Notes: a model not told the origin generated them from the letters alone. A stretch of 13,233 nucleotides of DNA from Parvularcula sp963922235 (GCA_963922235.1 CAWUIJ010000076.1:1-13233), one strand, 5' to 3'. Numbered from the stretch's first letter, positions 1-6,950 are shown. Numbers and translations: made by a program.

Positions 1-677
1 GAGATCAGCGCGGCGAGGATCGATGACAAAGCAATCGGTGCAAAGATCGAAAGCGCGTAGTTGGACAGCACGACCTCAAGCGCGAAAAGAACACCCGCAA
101 TCGGCGCGTTGAAGGCCGCCGACACGGCTGCCGCCGCTGCGCAGCCAAGCAGCATGCGGCTGTCTTTGGCGGACAGGCCCACGCGCTTGGTCAGGAACAC
201 CGAGATGGCGCCGCCCATCAGGACCGCGGGGCCTTCCCGACCAGCACTCCCGCCCGTGCCAAGCGCAATCGCGCAAACCGCCGTATTGATCAGTCCACCC
301 CGCATCGAGATAGCCCCGGGTGGCCTGGCGCGGGCCTCAATCACCTCGGCGACGCCTTGGCAGCGGATATCGGGATTGATCCCCAACCGCCGCGAGAGCC
401 AGAGAAGCAGTGCAACGGCCATGCCGCCGACAATCGGCACGATGAACGCCCGCGTCGGTGAGAGTGTCCTTGCGCCCTGTGCGAGCGTTTCACTGCCGGT
501 GCCGTAGCTCTGCTCGGTGATGAACTCGATCAGCACCGCAAAGCCGACAACACCGTAAGCGGTCAGAACCCCGGTCAGGGCGGCAAGGCTCCACAATTTG
601 ACATCCGTCATCGTTTCGGCGCGCTGCGCCGAATGTTTGAGCCAAAGCTGAAAACGGGTGAAGACGGTGGAACTCAT
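1..677 (-). CDS. ClC-family chloride channel/transporter, N-terminal part (cut by window edge)
   Basis: ClC proteins are homodimeric inner-membrane proteins that move chloride, either as channels or as Cl-/H+ antiporters. The 225 visible residues hold the ClC landmarks: GREGP at residues 146-150 with the gating glutamate E148, and the FNAPIAG stretch at 189-195 followed by hydrophobic helices. The first selectivity motif, GSGIP in E. coli ClcA, reads CQGVA at 106-110. The position of the proton-path glutamate (E203 in ClcA) aligns with V202. Known from the family: a valine there is typical of channels, so a passive chloride channel is inferred. The ATG at 677 is the first possible start in this frame apart from a CTG just before it, because TAA lies nine bases upstream. 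The best Shine-Dalgarno sequence, GGAGGA, is 26 bases away, so M23 (ATG-ACG-GAT) is an alternative start. The C-terminus lies outside the window. Family call certain; transport mode inferred. Confidence 0.9.
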   Translation of the reverse strand, partial: MSSTVFTRFQLWLKHSAQRAETMTDVKLWSLAALTGVLTAYGVVGFAVLIEFITEQSYGTGSETLAQGARTLSPTRAFIVPIVGGMAVALLLWLSRRLGINPDIRCQGVAEVIEARARPPGAISMRGGLINTAVCAIALGTGGSAGREGPAVLMGGAISVFLTKRVGLSAKDSRMLLGCAAAAAVSAAFNAPIAGVLFALEVVLSNYALSIFAPIALSSILAALI

Positions 678-745
678 CAGTGGTTACATCGGCTATCACC
701 GATTCCTCCGGCTGTCAGCGCTACGCGCTGTTCAGGTTTGGCCAT

Positions 746-796
746 TTCGCATCAAAAACTTCGCATGGCCGTGGCGGATGCTTCCCGCTAGGGAAG
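746..796. repeat. Small direct repeat and hairpin between the ClC gene and cpoB
   Basis: The 167-base divergent gap between the ClC gene and cpoB holds two copies of TTCGCAT (746-752 and 760-766), 14 bases apart. GGCCAT (740-745) and ATGGCC (765-770) form an inverted pair around them. A short perfect hairpin follows, CTTCCC-GCTA-GGGAAG (781-796), inside the probable cpoB leader. These could be a regulator site and a leader structure, but I recognise neither, and no convincing -35/-10 pair was found. The structures are seen directly; any function is inference. Confidence 0.3.
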
Positions 797-844
797 AGCG
801 GTGAGTTATGGTAACCGCCCGGGAACGGGTTGGGAGATGAGAAC

Positions 845-1696
845 ATGCGCCTTGTTTTGGGATTGGCTGCCGCGACAGCAGCGCTTGTGACAGTTTGGCC
901 GGCAAATGCCGATGCACAGGATCGGCGGACGCGCGCGCGGCTCGAGGCCCTCGAAGAGCAGATCCAGGATCTCCAAGGCACGGTTTACGGCGCTGATGGC
1001 GCGGCTGGTGCGAATGTCAGCTATCAAGGCGCGAACCCTGGCGGCCAAAGCGCCGGTGCGGGCGCGGCTGGTGATACGGCGGTGCGGATTGGCGCTCTCG
1101 AGTCAGAAGTGCAAAGCCTGACCGGTCAGATTGAAGAGCTCAACTACCGGCTCAACCAACACCAAGAGCAGATGCGCCGCTTCATTGAGCTGGAGTTTCC
1201 CGGCTATGCCAGTGCGCTTGAGGGCGGGCAGGGCGACTACTCACCCGCCAATGCTGTGGTCGGCGGTCCAGTCGATCTCGTCGGCGGCAACGGAATGGAC
1301 GATGGCGGCTTCGATAGTCCGGACTCTGCCTTTCGTGCAGGCCGGGCGGCTCTTCTTGAGGCGCGCTATGCCGAAGCGGAACTGGCCTTTGTCAGCCTGA
1401 TCGAAGACTACCCCAATGATGTGCTGGCGTCGGATGCTTCATTCTATCTCGGCGAGACCTATCTCGCGCAGGGCGATCTTGGTGCAGCGGCTCGCACCTA
1501 TCTCGATTTCATCCGGACCTATCCCCAGGATGACCGCGCGCCCGAAGCGCACCTCAAGCTCGGTCAGGCCTTTGCGCGGGCGGACAAGTCGAACGAAGCC
1601 TGCCGGGTATGGCAACGCGGACTTGATCAGTACCCCCGCATGGACAGCGACATGCGTCGCCGCATCACCGACACGCGTGAGGCGACCTGCAGCTAA
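845..1696 (+). CDS. cpoB: CpoB (YbgF), periplasmic TPR protein of the Tol-Pal system
   Basis: CpoB is a periplasmic protein that works with TolA and the peptidoglycan synthase PBP1B to coordinate outer-membrane constriction with septal wall synthesis (known from E. coli). The 283-residue product has a signal peptide (about 1-24, cleavage near ANADA), a short coiled coil (about 28-48), a Gly/Ala-rich linker, a second coiled coil (about 80-115) and C-terminal TPR repeats (about 160-280) with the usual pattern FRAGRAALLEARYAEAE and repeats ending in YP. This is the normal CpoB layout. ATG 845 is chosen because GGGAG at 832-836 sits eight bases before it; the in-frame TTG at 830 lacks a ribosome binding site. 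Its last bases overlap the tilS reading frame. The usual upstream partners tolQRAB-pal are absent: the neighbour is a divergent ClC gene. Identification is good from domain order and the following tilS-ftsH. Confidence 0.9.
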   Translation: MRLVLGLAAATAALVTVWPANADAQDRRTRARLEALEEQIQDLQGTVYGADGAAGANVSYQGANPGGQSAGAGAAGDTAVRIGALESEVQSLTGQIEELNYRLNQHQEQMRRFIELEFPGYASALEGGQGDYSPANAVVGGPVDLVGGNGMDDGGFDSPDSAFRAGRAALLEARYAEAELAFVSLIEDYPNDVLASDASFYLGETYLAQGDLGAAARTYLDFIRTYPQDDRAPEAHLKLGQAFARADKSNEACRVWQRGLDQYPRMDSDMRRRITDTREATCS

Positions 1697-3021
1697 CCTG
1701 GCCCATCCCCGCTGACGAACCGGCGGCCATCGCCGTCTCCGGCGGAGCTGATAGCTTTGCCTTGCTCCATTGGGCGCATGAAGCTGGCTATCCAGTTGTT
1801 GCTTTGACCGTCGACCACGGCTTGCGGCCTGAATCGGCGGCGGAGGCCAAGGTCGTCGCGGATTGGTGCCGTGCACGGAAGATCGATCACGAGACCTTGG
1901 TGTGGGAGGGCGAGAAGCCCCAGACAGGCATCCAAGAAGCGGCGCGTAACGCCCGCTATCGGCTTCTTTGCGAGGCTTGCGAGCGCCTCGGGATCAGTCA
2001 CCTCTTCACCGGCCACACGGCAGACGATCAGGCCGAAACTGTCTTCATGCGGTTGCGGCGAGGCGCTGGGCGCGGCCTTGCCGGCATGCCAGCGAAGCGG
2101 CAGATCGCGGCGGGGCCAGGGGAACTCATTACCCTCCACCGCGTGATGCTCTCTGTGCGGAGGGGGCCGGCGCGGGCCTATGCCGAGGACAAGGGGCTAC
2201 CCTTGATCGATGATCCGTCCAATGAGGATGAGGGGTATGAGCGGGTGCGGGTCCGCGCGCTGCTAGCGGCGCTAGAGCAGCAGGGCTTGCTGACGGTGGA
2301 GGCACTTTGCCGTAGCTCGATGCGACCCGGACCAGACCACGCCTTTCACTTTCGTCCGTGGCATGACGGAGCCATTGTCTTCTCCGATGTTGGTGACCTC
2401 CAGGAGCAGCGGGCAGGTGCAGTCGATGCTATCCTTGATGCACTTGGCTCAGGTTCGTCATCCCGGGCGAAGCGTAGCGAAGAACCGGGACCCATGGCTG
2501 AACACAACCCGGATGCGCGCCAAGCCTGTCCTGTCGGTGATGGATCCCGGATAAGCGCTGACGCGCTTTCCGGGATGACGGAGAATGGTGTGATGATCGC
2601 TCCTATGGGGACGAACGGTCTCGTCTGTCTTCGAGAACCCGCTGCCCTCTTAGGCCGCGCTGATGGCACACCCGGCCTTGCTCCCGTGGCTGCTCCGCCC
2701 GGTTCCAAGCACCTCTTCGATCGCCGGTTCATCGCCCAAGTGCCATCCGATGCGCCCGAGGGCCTCGAACTCCGCGCCCTCGGCCAGCTCCTCCCAAAAG
2801 ACATCGCGACCTCAACCCTCGACCGGCAGCGGATTGCGACCTTGCCGGCCCTGGCCAAGGGCGGGGAGCTCACCCATCTTCCCGAACAGGCAAGAGATGC
2901 TGTGACAAACGCGCTTTCCGGTTGGAAGGCGTGTGACGGTTTCTTATCTACCTGTATCGGGACATTCCCGGCACGTTCCCTCCTGGCCGAACGGTTCGCT
3001 GGGGACGTGATAAGATTTTAA
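1687..3021 (+). CDS. tilS: tRNA(Ile)-lysidine synthetase TilS
   Basis: TilS uses ATP to attach lysine to C34 of the CAU-anticodon tRNA-Ile, so that it reads AUA and is charged with isoleucine; it is essential in most bacteria. The N-terminal domain shows the PP-loop SGGADS (residues 18-23), DHGLR (from 43) and HTADDQAET (from 110). A central segment with IDDPSNED follows, then a C-terminal part with LFDRRF. The frame opens just after a TGA at 1678-1680, and no ATG, GTG or TTG precedes the PP-loop. TTG 1762 would delete the loop. CTG 1687, preceded by GAGG at 1679-1682, is the best start and gives 444 residues and a 10-base overlap with cpoB, so translational coupling is likely. Residues about 257-298 are encoded by a palindromic repeat element; without them the length is about 402. 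Function is certain; the exact start is not. Confidence 0.88.
   Translation: MQLTWPIPADEPAAIAVSGGADSFALLHWAHEAGYPVVALTVDHGLRPESAAEAKVVADWCRARKIDHETLVWEGEKPQTGIQEAARNARYRLLCEACERLGISHLFTGHTADDQAETVFMRLRRGAGRGLAGMPAKRQIAAGPGELITLHRVMLSVRRGPARAYAEDKGLPLIDDPSNEDEGYERVRVRALLAALEQQGLLTVEALCRSSMRPGPDHAFHFRPWHDGAIVFSDVGDLQEQRAGAVDAILDALGSGSSSRAKRSEEPGPMAEHNPDARQACPVGDGSRISADALSGMTENGVMIAPMGTNGLVCLREPAALLGRADGTPGLAPVAAPPGSKHLFDRRFIAQVPSDAPEGLELRALGQLLPKDIATSTLDRQRIATLPALAKGGELTHLPEQARDAVTNALSGWKACDGFLSTCIGTFPARSLLAERFAGDVIRF
2456..2580. repeat. Palindromic repeat element inserted in frame inside tilS
   Basis: The 125-bp stretch is bounded by perfect 11-bp inverted ends, CGTCATCCCGG (2456-2466) and CCGGGATGACG (2570-2580). 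The right end is itself a hairpin: TCCCGGA and AAGCGC pair with GCGCTT and TCCGGGA around TGAC, with one bulged T. The left end has TCCCGG facing CCGGGA around a GCGAAGCG-containing interior. From general knowledge, CATCCCGG...CCGGGATG elements with GCGAAGCG arms are common dispersed intergenic repeats in alphaproteobacteria. Here the element lies inside a gene, keeps the frame open and adds about 42 residues (TilS 257-298) rich in Ser, Arg, Glu, Asp and Gly. No target duplication is evident. That it is mobile or multi-copy in this genome is inference. Confidence 0.75.
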
Positions 3022-3023
3022 GC

Positions 3024-3041
3024 CCGAGCCTGCAGGTTCGG
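3024..3041 (+). other. Short hairpin between tilS and ftsH
   Basis: CCGAGCC (3024-3030) and GGTTCGG (3035-3041) can pair around TGCA, with one G-U pair. It lies just after the tilS stop and 22 bases before the ftsH start. There is no U-run after it, so it is not an intrinsic terminator. It could be an mRNA processing or stability element in the tilS-ftsH transcript; that is inference. Confidence 0.35.
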
Positions 3042-3063
3042 CGAGATGAACGAGGAAGATCCT

Positions 3064-4971
3064 ATGAACGGTCGTCACTGGATGGTGTGGGGGTTGATGC
3101 TGGTCGTCGCCCTGATGCTTGTCTATTTCTTCTCAAGCGCCACGCCGACCCAGGCTATCGATCAGCTGAGCTATAGCGAGTTCCGCGAATATGTTGCGGA
3201 AGGCGCTGTCGAACGGGCCCGCATTGAAGAGAATGTCGTCACCGGCGACCTCTCCAATGGTGCGCGCTTTGTCACCAATGTGCCGCGAGGTTCTGAGGCG
3301 GCTGAGATCCTCTACCAAGGCGGTGTCCAGGTTGAGGTGATCCCGCCGCAAGAAGCGCCGCTTCTTTTGCAGGTGCTGATCAATCTCCTGCCGATCCTTC
3401 TGATCCTCGGCCTCATCTATTTTGCGATGCGCCAGATGCAGGCGGGCTCGGGCAAGGCCATGGGCTTTGGCAAATCCAAGGCGAAACTCCTGACTGAGAA
3501 GCATGGCCGGGTCACCTTTGGTGACGTTGCGGGGATTGATGAGGCGAAAGAAGAGCTCGAAGAGATCGTCGACTATCTGAAAGACCCGATGCGGTTCCAA
3601 CGCCTGGGCGGGAAAATCCCCAAAGGCGCGCTGCTCGTCGGCCCTCCAGGTACCGGTAAGACGCTTCTTGCGCGGGCGATCGCTGGCGAAGCGAATGTGC
3701 CGTTCTTCACCATCTCCGGTTCTGACTTTGTCGAGATGTTCGTCGGTGTCGGCGCTAGCCGGGTCCGGGACATGTTCGAACAGGCGAAGAAAAACGCGCC
3801 CTGCATCATCTTCATCGACGAGATCGACGCTGTCGGCCGATCGCGGGGCGCAGGCCTTGGCGGCGGCAATGATGAGCGTGAGCAAACGCTGAACCAGCTC
3901 CTTGTGGAGATGGACGGCTTTGAAGCGAATGAAGGGATCATCTTGATCGCGGCGACCAACCGTCCTGATGTTCTCGATCCTGCTCTCTTACGTCCAGGCC
4001 GGTTTGACCGTCAGGTCGTCGTGCCGAACCCTGACCTTGTGGGCCGGGAGAAGATCCTTGGCGTGCACATCAAGAAAGTGCCGCTCGGTCCTGACGTGAA
4101 GATCCGCGATATCGCGCGCGGAACCCCTGGGTTCTCAGGCGCCGACCTTGCGAACCTGGTGAACGAAGCGGCGCTTCTCGCGGCGCGCCGGTCCAAGCGC
4201 ATCGTCACGAACAAAGAGTTCGAAGACGCCAAAGATAAGATCATGATGGGCGCGGAACGCCGCTCCACGGTCATGACCCAGCGCGAAAAAGAGCTGACGG
4301 CTTATCACGAGGCGGGCCACGCTATCGTGGCGCTCAACGTGCCGTCGACAGACCCTGTGCACAAAGCGACGATCATTCCGCGCGGCCGTGCCCTTGGCAT
4401 GGTCATGCAGCTGCCTGAGCGCGACAAGTTTTCGATGTCGAAACAAGAAATGACGTCGCGGCTTGCGATCCTCATGGGCGGCCGCGTCGCCGAAGAGCTC
4501 AAGTTCGGCAAAGAGCACGTGACCTCGGGCGCCAGCTCGGACATCGAGCAAGCGACCAAAATGGCCAAGGCCATGGTCACCCAATGGGGCCTGACCGATG
4601 AGCTGGGTCCTGTCGCCTATGCTGAGGATCAAGGCGAGGTCTTCCTAGGTCAGCAGATCGCTCGCTCCGGCGCGATTAGCCCTGACACAGCGAAGAAGAT
4701 CGAGGACCTGATCCGTGGTCTCATCGACACAGCCCATCAAGAAGCGCATCGCATCCTCGGTAAGGATCACAAGGACGATTGGATCAAACTCTCCGAGGGG
4801 CTCCTCGAATACGAGACGCTCACTGGGGAAGAGATCAAAGCGCTCCTGCGCGGCGAAGACATCATCCGCGATGATCCAGAAGAGCCGACCAGCCCACCGC
4901 CAAGCTCGGTGCCGACGTCGGGTCAGCCCAATTCTGGCCCCCTCGGTGGTCCGGAGCCGCAGGGCGCCTAA
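3064..4971 (+). CDS. ftsH: ATP-dependent zinc metalloprotease FtsH
   Basis: FtsH is a hexameric inner-membrane AAA+ protease that extracts and degrades misfolded membrane proteins and selected soluble regulators. The 635-residue product has an N-terminal helix (about 6-25), a periplasmic domain, a second helix (about 100-122) and the AAA+ module with Walker A GPPGTGKT (193-200), the pore motif FVEMFVG (222-228), Walker B IIFIDEID with D252/E253 and the second-region-of-homology arginines in RPGRFDRQ. The zinc site HEAGH is at 415-419. The C-terminal 30 or so residues are Pro/Ser/Gly-rich, as in many alphaproteobacterial FtsH proteins. ATG 3064 is preferred over the in-frame ATG at 3046 because GAGGAA (3052-3057) lies six bases before it. 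Length and motif set are normal and all catalytic residues are present. It follows tilS by 42 bases, the common alphaproteobacterial order. Confidence 0.97.
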   Translation: MNGRHWMVWGLMLVVALMLVYFFSSATPTQAIDQLSYSEFREYVAEGAVERARIEENVVTGDLSNGARFVTNVPRGSEAAEILYQGGVQVEVIPPQEAPLLLQVLINLLPILLILGLIYFAMRQMQAGSGKAMGFGKSKAKLLTEKHGRVTFGDVAGIDEAKEELEEIVDYLKDPMRFQRLGGKIPKGALLVGPPGTGKTLLARAIAGEANVPFFTISGSDFVEMFVGVGASRVRDMFEQAKKNAPCIIFIDEIDAVGRSRGAGLGGGNDEREQTLNQLLVEMDGFEANEGIILIAATNRPDVLDPALLRPGRFDRQVVVPNPDLVGREKILGVHIKKVPLGPDVKIRDIARGTPGFSGADLANLVNEAALLAARRSKRIVTNKEFEDAKDKIMMGAERRSTVMTQREKELTAYHEAGHAIVALNVPSTDPVHKATIIPRGRALGMVMQLPERDKFSMSKQEMTSRLAILMGGRVAEELKFGKEHVTSGASSDIEQATKMAKAMVTQWGLTDELGPVAYAEDQGEVFLGQQIARSGAISPDTAKKIEDLIRGLIDTAHQEAHRILGKDHKDDWIKLSEGLLEYETLTGEEIKALLRGEDIIRDDPEEPTSPPPSSVPTSGQPNSGPLGGPEPQGA

Positions 4972-4999
4972 GGGCGAGCTGCACGTCGGACTTCGCCCT
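4971..4999 (+). other. Stem-loop after ftsH, possible weak terminator
   Basis: AGGGCGA (4971-4977), starting at the last base of the ftsH stop codon, pairs with TCGCCCT (4993-4999), leaving a loop of about 15 bases. The following bases are CTTAGGG rather than a T-run, so it would be a poor intrinsic terminator. It may instead protect the 3' end of the ftsH message. Structure seen; role inferred. Confidence 0.3.
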
Positions 5000-5018
5000 C
5001 TTAGGGCACAGCGCTAAT

Positions 5019-5037
5019 CCCCTGCTGTGAGCAGGGG
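5019..5037 (+). promoter_or_regulatory. Hairpin covering the ribosome binding region of the next gene
   Basis: CCCCTGCT (5019-5026) and AGCAGGGG (5030-5037) form a perfect 8-bp stem with a GTG loop. The purine-rich AGGGG, the best Shine-Dalgarno candidate for the gene starting at 5048, is in the 3' arm. If it folds in the mRNA it would hide that site. There is no T-run, so it does not look like a terminator. Regulatory role is inference. Confidence 0.4.
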
Positions 5038-5047
5038 ATAGGTGTTT

Positions 5048-5686
5048 ATGGCGGCGGCGAACCAAGCAGAATTCACGGATTCAAGAGCTGTCTATCTCAC
5101 CGCTGGCGGCTGGGATGATCAGGGCCGGCGTTCGGGAGGGATTGTCCTCCCCAAGGAGCAATTGCTTCGACCGGGAACGCGCCTCATGCGCGCCTACCAT
5201 CCCACGCACAAATTTGGGCAGTGGTGGGCAACGCCGGCGGAAGTTCTCGCGATCGGCAACCACTTTAAGATGGGTTCGGCAGCGTTCTCGATTGGCCGTC
5301 CAGAAGGGCAGAGCATCCTTCACGCGGTCTTCGCCGTGCGGCTCGACTGGGCCCAGACCGACGCTGACAAGACGAACAATGTGGATATCAAACACCTCAG
5401 CCGCTTTGTCGTGATTGAGTTGAAACAGGGCCTCAAGGCTATGGTGGGGGAAGGCGGTGATGCGCCGTCCGAAGACTGGAGCCACCTGCAGAAGGCATTT
5501 CGCATTGATAACGGGCACGGGGGGCAGCGACGCGTGCAGCAGGTCTTTATCCCCAACATCTACAGGTATGAGGACGCCTTCACTGAGCTGACCCCTGATC
5601 CCCTGCGGGATCCTTCGCGTTTGGCGGAAGTCGAAGTGGAGAAAGCTTTCCTCGAGGCGGCCGCGCGGCACGCGAAAGTTTCATGA
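5048..5686 (+). CDS. Conserved-looking hypothetical protein, unrecognised family
   Basis: I do not recognise this 212-residue protein. It has no signal peptide or membrane helix, so it is probably cytoplasmic. Composition is that of a globular mixed protein with many Trp, His and Phe: WWATPAEVL near residue 60, a stretch IKHLSRFVVIELKQGLKAM around 116-134, and a charged C-terminus ending in a Glu/Ala-rich helix. No metal-binding or nucleotide-binding motif stands out. ATG 5048 is chosen over GTG 5042 because ATAGG lies five bases before it; the stronger AGGGG upstream is inside a hairpin. It sits between ftsH and a membrane protein gene, in a place where folP often follows ftsH in related genomes, so it is an addition to that block. 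Codon use resembles its neighbours. It is certainly a plausible gene: long, in frame, with ribosome binding signals. Confidence 0.8.
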   Translation: MAAANQAEFTDSRAVYLTAGGWDDQGRRSGGIVLPKEQLLRPGTRLMRAYHPTHKFGQWWATPAEVLAIGNHFKMGSAAFSIGRPEGQSILHAVFAVRLDWAQTDADKTNNVDIKHLSRFVVIELKQGLKAMVGEGGDAPSEDWSHLQKAFRIDNGHGGQRRVQQVFIPNIYRYEDAFTELTPDPLRDPSRLAEVEVEKAFLEAAARHAKVS

Positions 5687-5702
5687 ACCTCCTGCCCGCG
5701 TT

Positions 5703-5730
5703 TAGGAAAACGAAGCAGGGTGCTTTCCTA
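5703..5730. other. Inverted repeat in the gap before the membrane protein gene
   Basis: TAGGAAA (5703-5709) and TTTCCTA (5724-5730) form a perfect 7-bp dyad with a 14-base spacer. The second arm is not followed by a T-run. It could be an operator or a weak 3' stem for the preceding gene. No further support. Confidence 0.3.
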
Positions 5731-5745
5731 TCACACTTGCTGGTG

Positions 5746-5760
5746 TTAACGTCCCGTTAG
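5746..5760 (+). promoter_or_regulatory. Possible CtrA-like box upstream of the membrane protein gene
   Basis: TTAA (5746-5749), seven bases, then TTAG (5757-5760) differs by one base from the TTAA-N7-TTAA consensus bound by the alphaproteobacterial cell-cycle regulator CtrA. It is 20 bases before the ATG at 5781, in a gap that must hold any promoter of that gene. A short AT-rich motif like this can occur by chance, so this is a weak call. Confidence 0.25.
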
Positions 5761-5780
5761 CGAATTCTCGGGGATCCACC

Positions 5781-6923
5781 ATGCGGCCAAACTTTTACGC
5801 GATCGATGCGATCGCTTTTGGCTTCCGTTTTGCGATCACAGGACTACCGACGGCTCTGCGCCTGGGGTGGCTTCCGTTTTTGATCGTCACGGCAGCTTCT
5901 GTTCAGATGACTTCGGACTTCATGCATGCAGGCATTGATCCGATGGAAACCGTCCGGAGCGGCTTTGGCTCTCTGATGGACGGCGGCGCAGAGCTCGAAT
6001 TCGAATGGGAAACCGAGGGCGACTACGCTGAGCTTTCATCAATGACAGGGGTTTGGGGACTGCTGTCGCTGCTGGGTTATGTGCTCTTCATTCCGTCGAT
6101 CGTTGCGCTGCATCGCCAAGCCGCAAATGTGGAAACACGGGGCGGCTTCCTGCCTGCCTTTGGCGGTCCTGAGTGGCGGTTCTTGGCGTCATTCTTGATC
6201 ATGCCCCTTGTGTTGGTAGGGGTCGCCTTAGGTTTCAGTCTTCTGGCCATGCTCGGCGTGTTTGCTGGCGAAGCCACGGGCATCGAGTTGCTCACGGTTC
6301 TCGCAGGACTCATTGTTGCTTTTGGTCTGTTTTGGTTCCTGATCCGCTTCTCGCTCTTCCAGCCGCATGTGGCTGTGACCAACACGCTGAGCATCCCAGC
6401 GGCCGTTGGTCTGACGGCAGGGCGCTTCTGGAAGCTCTTGGGTACCTTCATTCTTGTCAGCCTCATTTTTGCGCTGGTTGCGATTGCGTGGGCGGTTGTG
6501 TTTGGCACGGCCATGGCTGTGACGGAGTTTGGTTCCGCGGCCTTTATCGGTACATCCATTGTCGGATCGGCTGCGAACGTCCTGATCTCCATCATCGGCT
6601 ACGGCATTATCGGCCGAATCACCGGCGATTTGCTCGGTACGACAGAGCTTGATGAGCCTTATTCTGACGACCCATCAGACGACGATGATGGTGAGGCGTT
6701 TGAAGACATCCTTGCCGACGACGAGGCTGACTATGCTGCGCACGAAGCCCAGCGCGATGAGGCCACGGATATGGCTTATGCTGACGACGGTTCGAACGGT
6801 ATGATGCGCCGCATGGGCCATGAAGAGGCGCGTCACACCTATGAGCCTCCTGCCGATGAAGCGGCTCCAGAGCCTGAGCGCCGGAAGTCGTCGGTCAAAT
6901 TTGTGCGGACTCGGTTCCGCTAA
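5781..6923 (+). CDS. Six-helix integral membrane protein with acidic cytoplasmic tail, function unknown
   Basis: The 380-residue product has six predicted membrane segments at about 29-46, 91-110, 134-161, 169-191, 219-245 and 255-279. A soluble acidic loop (about 47-90) separates the first two. The tail (about 285-370) is very rich in Asp, Glu and Ala and ends in a basic stretch, RRKSSVKFVRTRFR. No catalytic motif is visible. The helix layout recalls uncharacterised membrane proteins often annotated as YciC-like or glycerophosphodiesterase-membrane-domain-like, but I cannot support a name. ATG 5781 has GGGGA at 5770-5774, six bases upstream. The gene lies 94 bases after the unknown gene and 53 before folP, so co-transcription with folP is possible. 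The coding status is strong; the function is open. Confidence 0.88.
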   Translation: MRPNFYAIDAIAFGFRFAITGLPTALRLGWLPFLIVTAASVQMTSDFMHAGIDPMETVRSGFGSLMDGGAELEFEWETEGDYAELSSMTGVWGLLSLLGYVLFIPSIVALHRQAANVETRGGFLPAFGGPEWRFLASFLIMPLVLVGVALGFSLLAMLGVFAGEATGIELLTVLAGLIVAFGLFWFLIRFSLFQPHVAVTNTLSIPAAVGLTAGRFWKLLGTFILVSLIFALVAIAWAVVFGTAMAVTEFGSAAFIGTSIVGSAANVLISIIGYGIIGRITGDLLGTTELDEPYSDDPSDDDDGEAFEDILADDEADYAAHEAQRDEATDMAYADDGSNGMMRRMGHEEARHTYEPPADEAAPEPERRKSSVKFVRTRFR

Positions 6924-6950
6924 ACCCGACACGCCATGCGTTGAATTTTC

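Noticed and set aside
490..699. GTG-started minus-strand frame with a good Shine-Dalgarno site, overlapping the ClC gene
   Set aside because: The encoded peptide is not homologous in look to anything and is out of frame with ClC; kept only as part of the start-stop observation.
1693..2139. Minus-strand open frame opposite tilS
   Set aside because: Shadow of the PP-loop domain; no ribosome site or recognisable motif.
2346..2873. Minus-strand 175-codon frame spanning the palindromic element
   Set aside because: Composition is that of an antisense shadow (Arg/Ser/Pro-rich) and the tilS frame explains the region.
3133..3885. A 250-codon open frame on the minus strand opposite ftsH
   Set aside because: It lies wholly inside the clearly coding ftsH gene, has no family features and arises from GC-rich codon bias.
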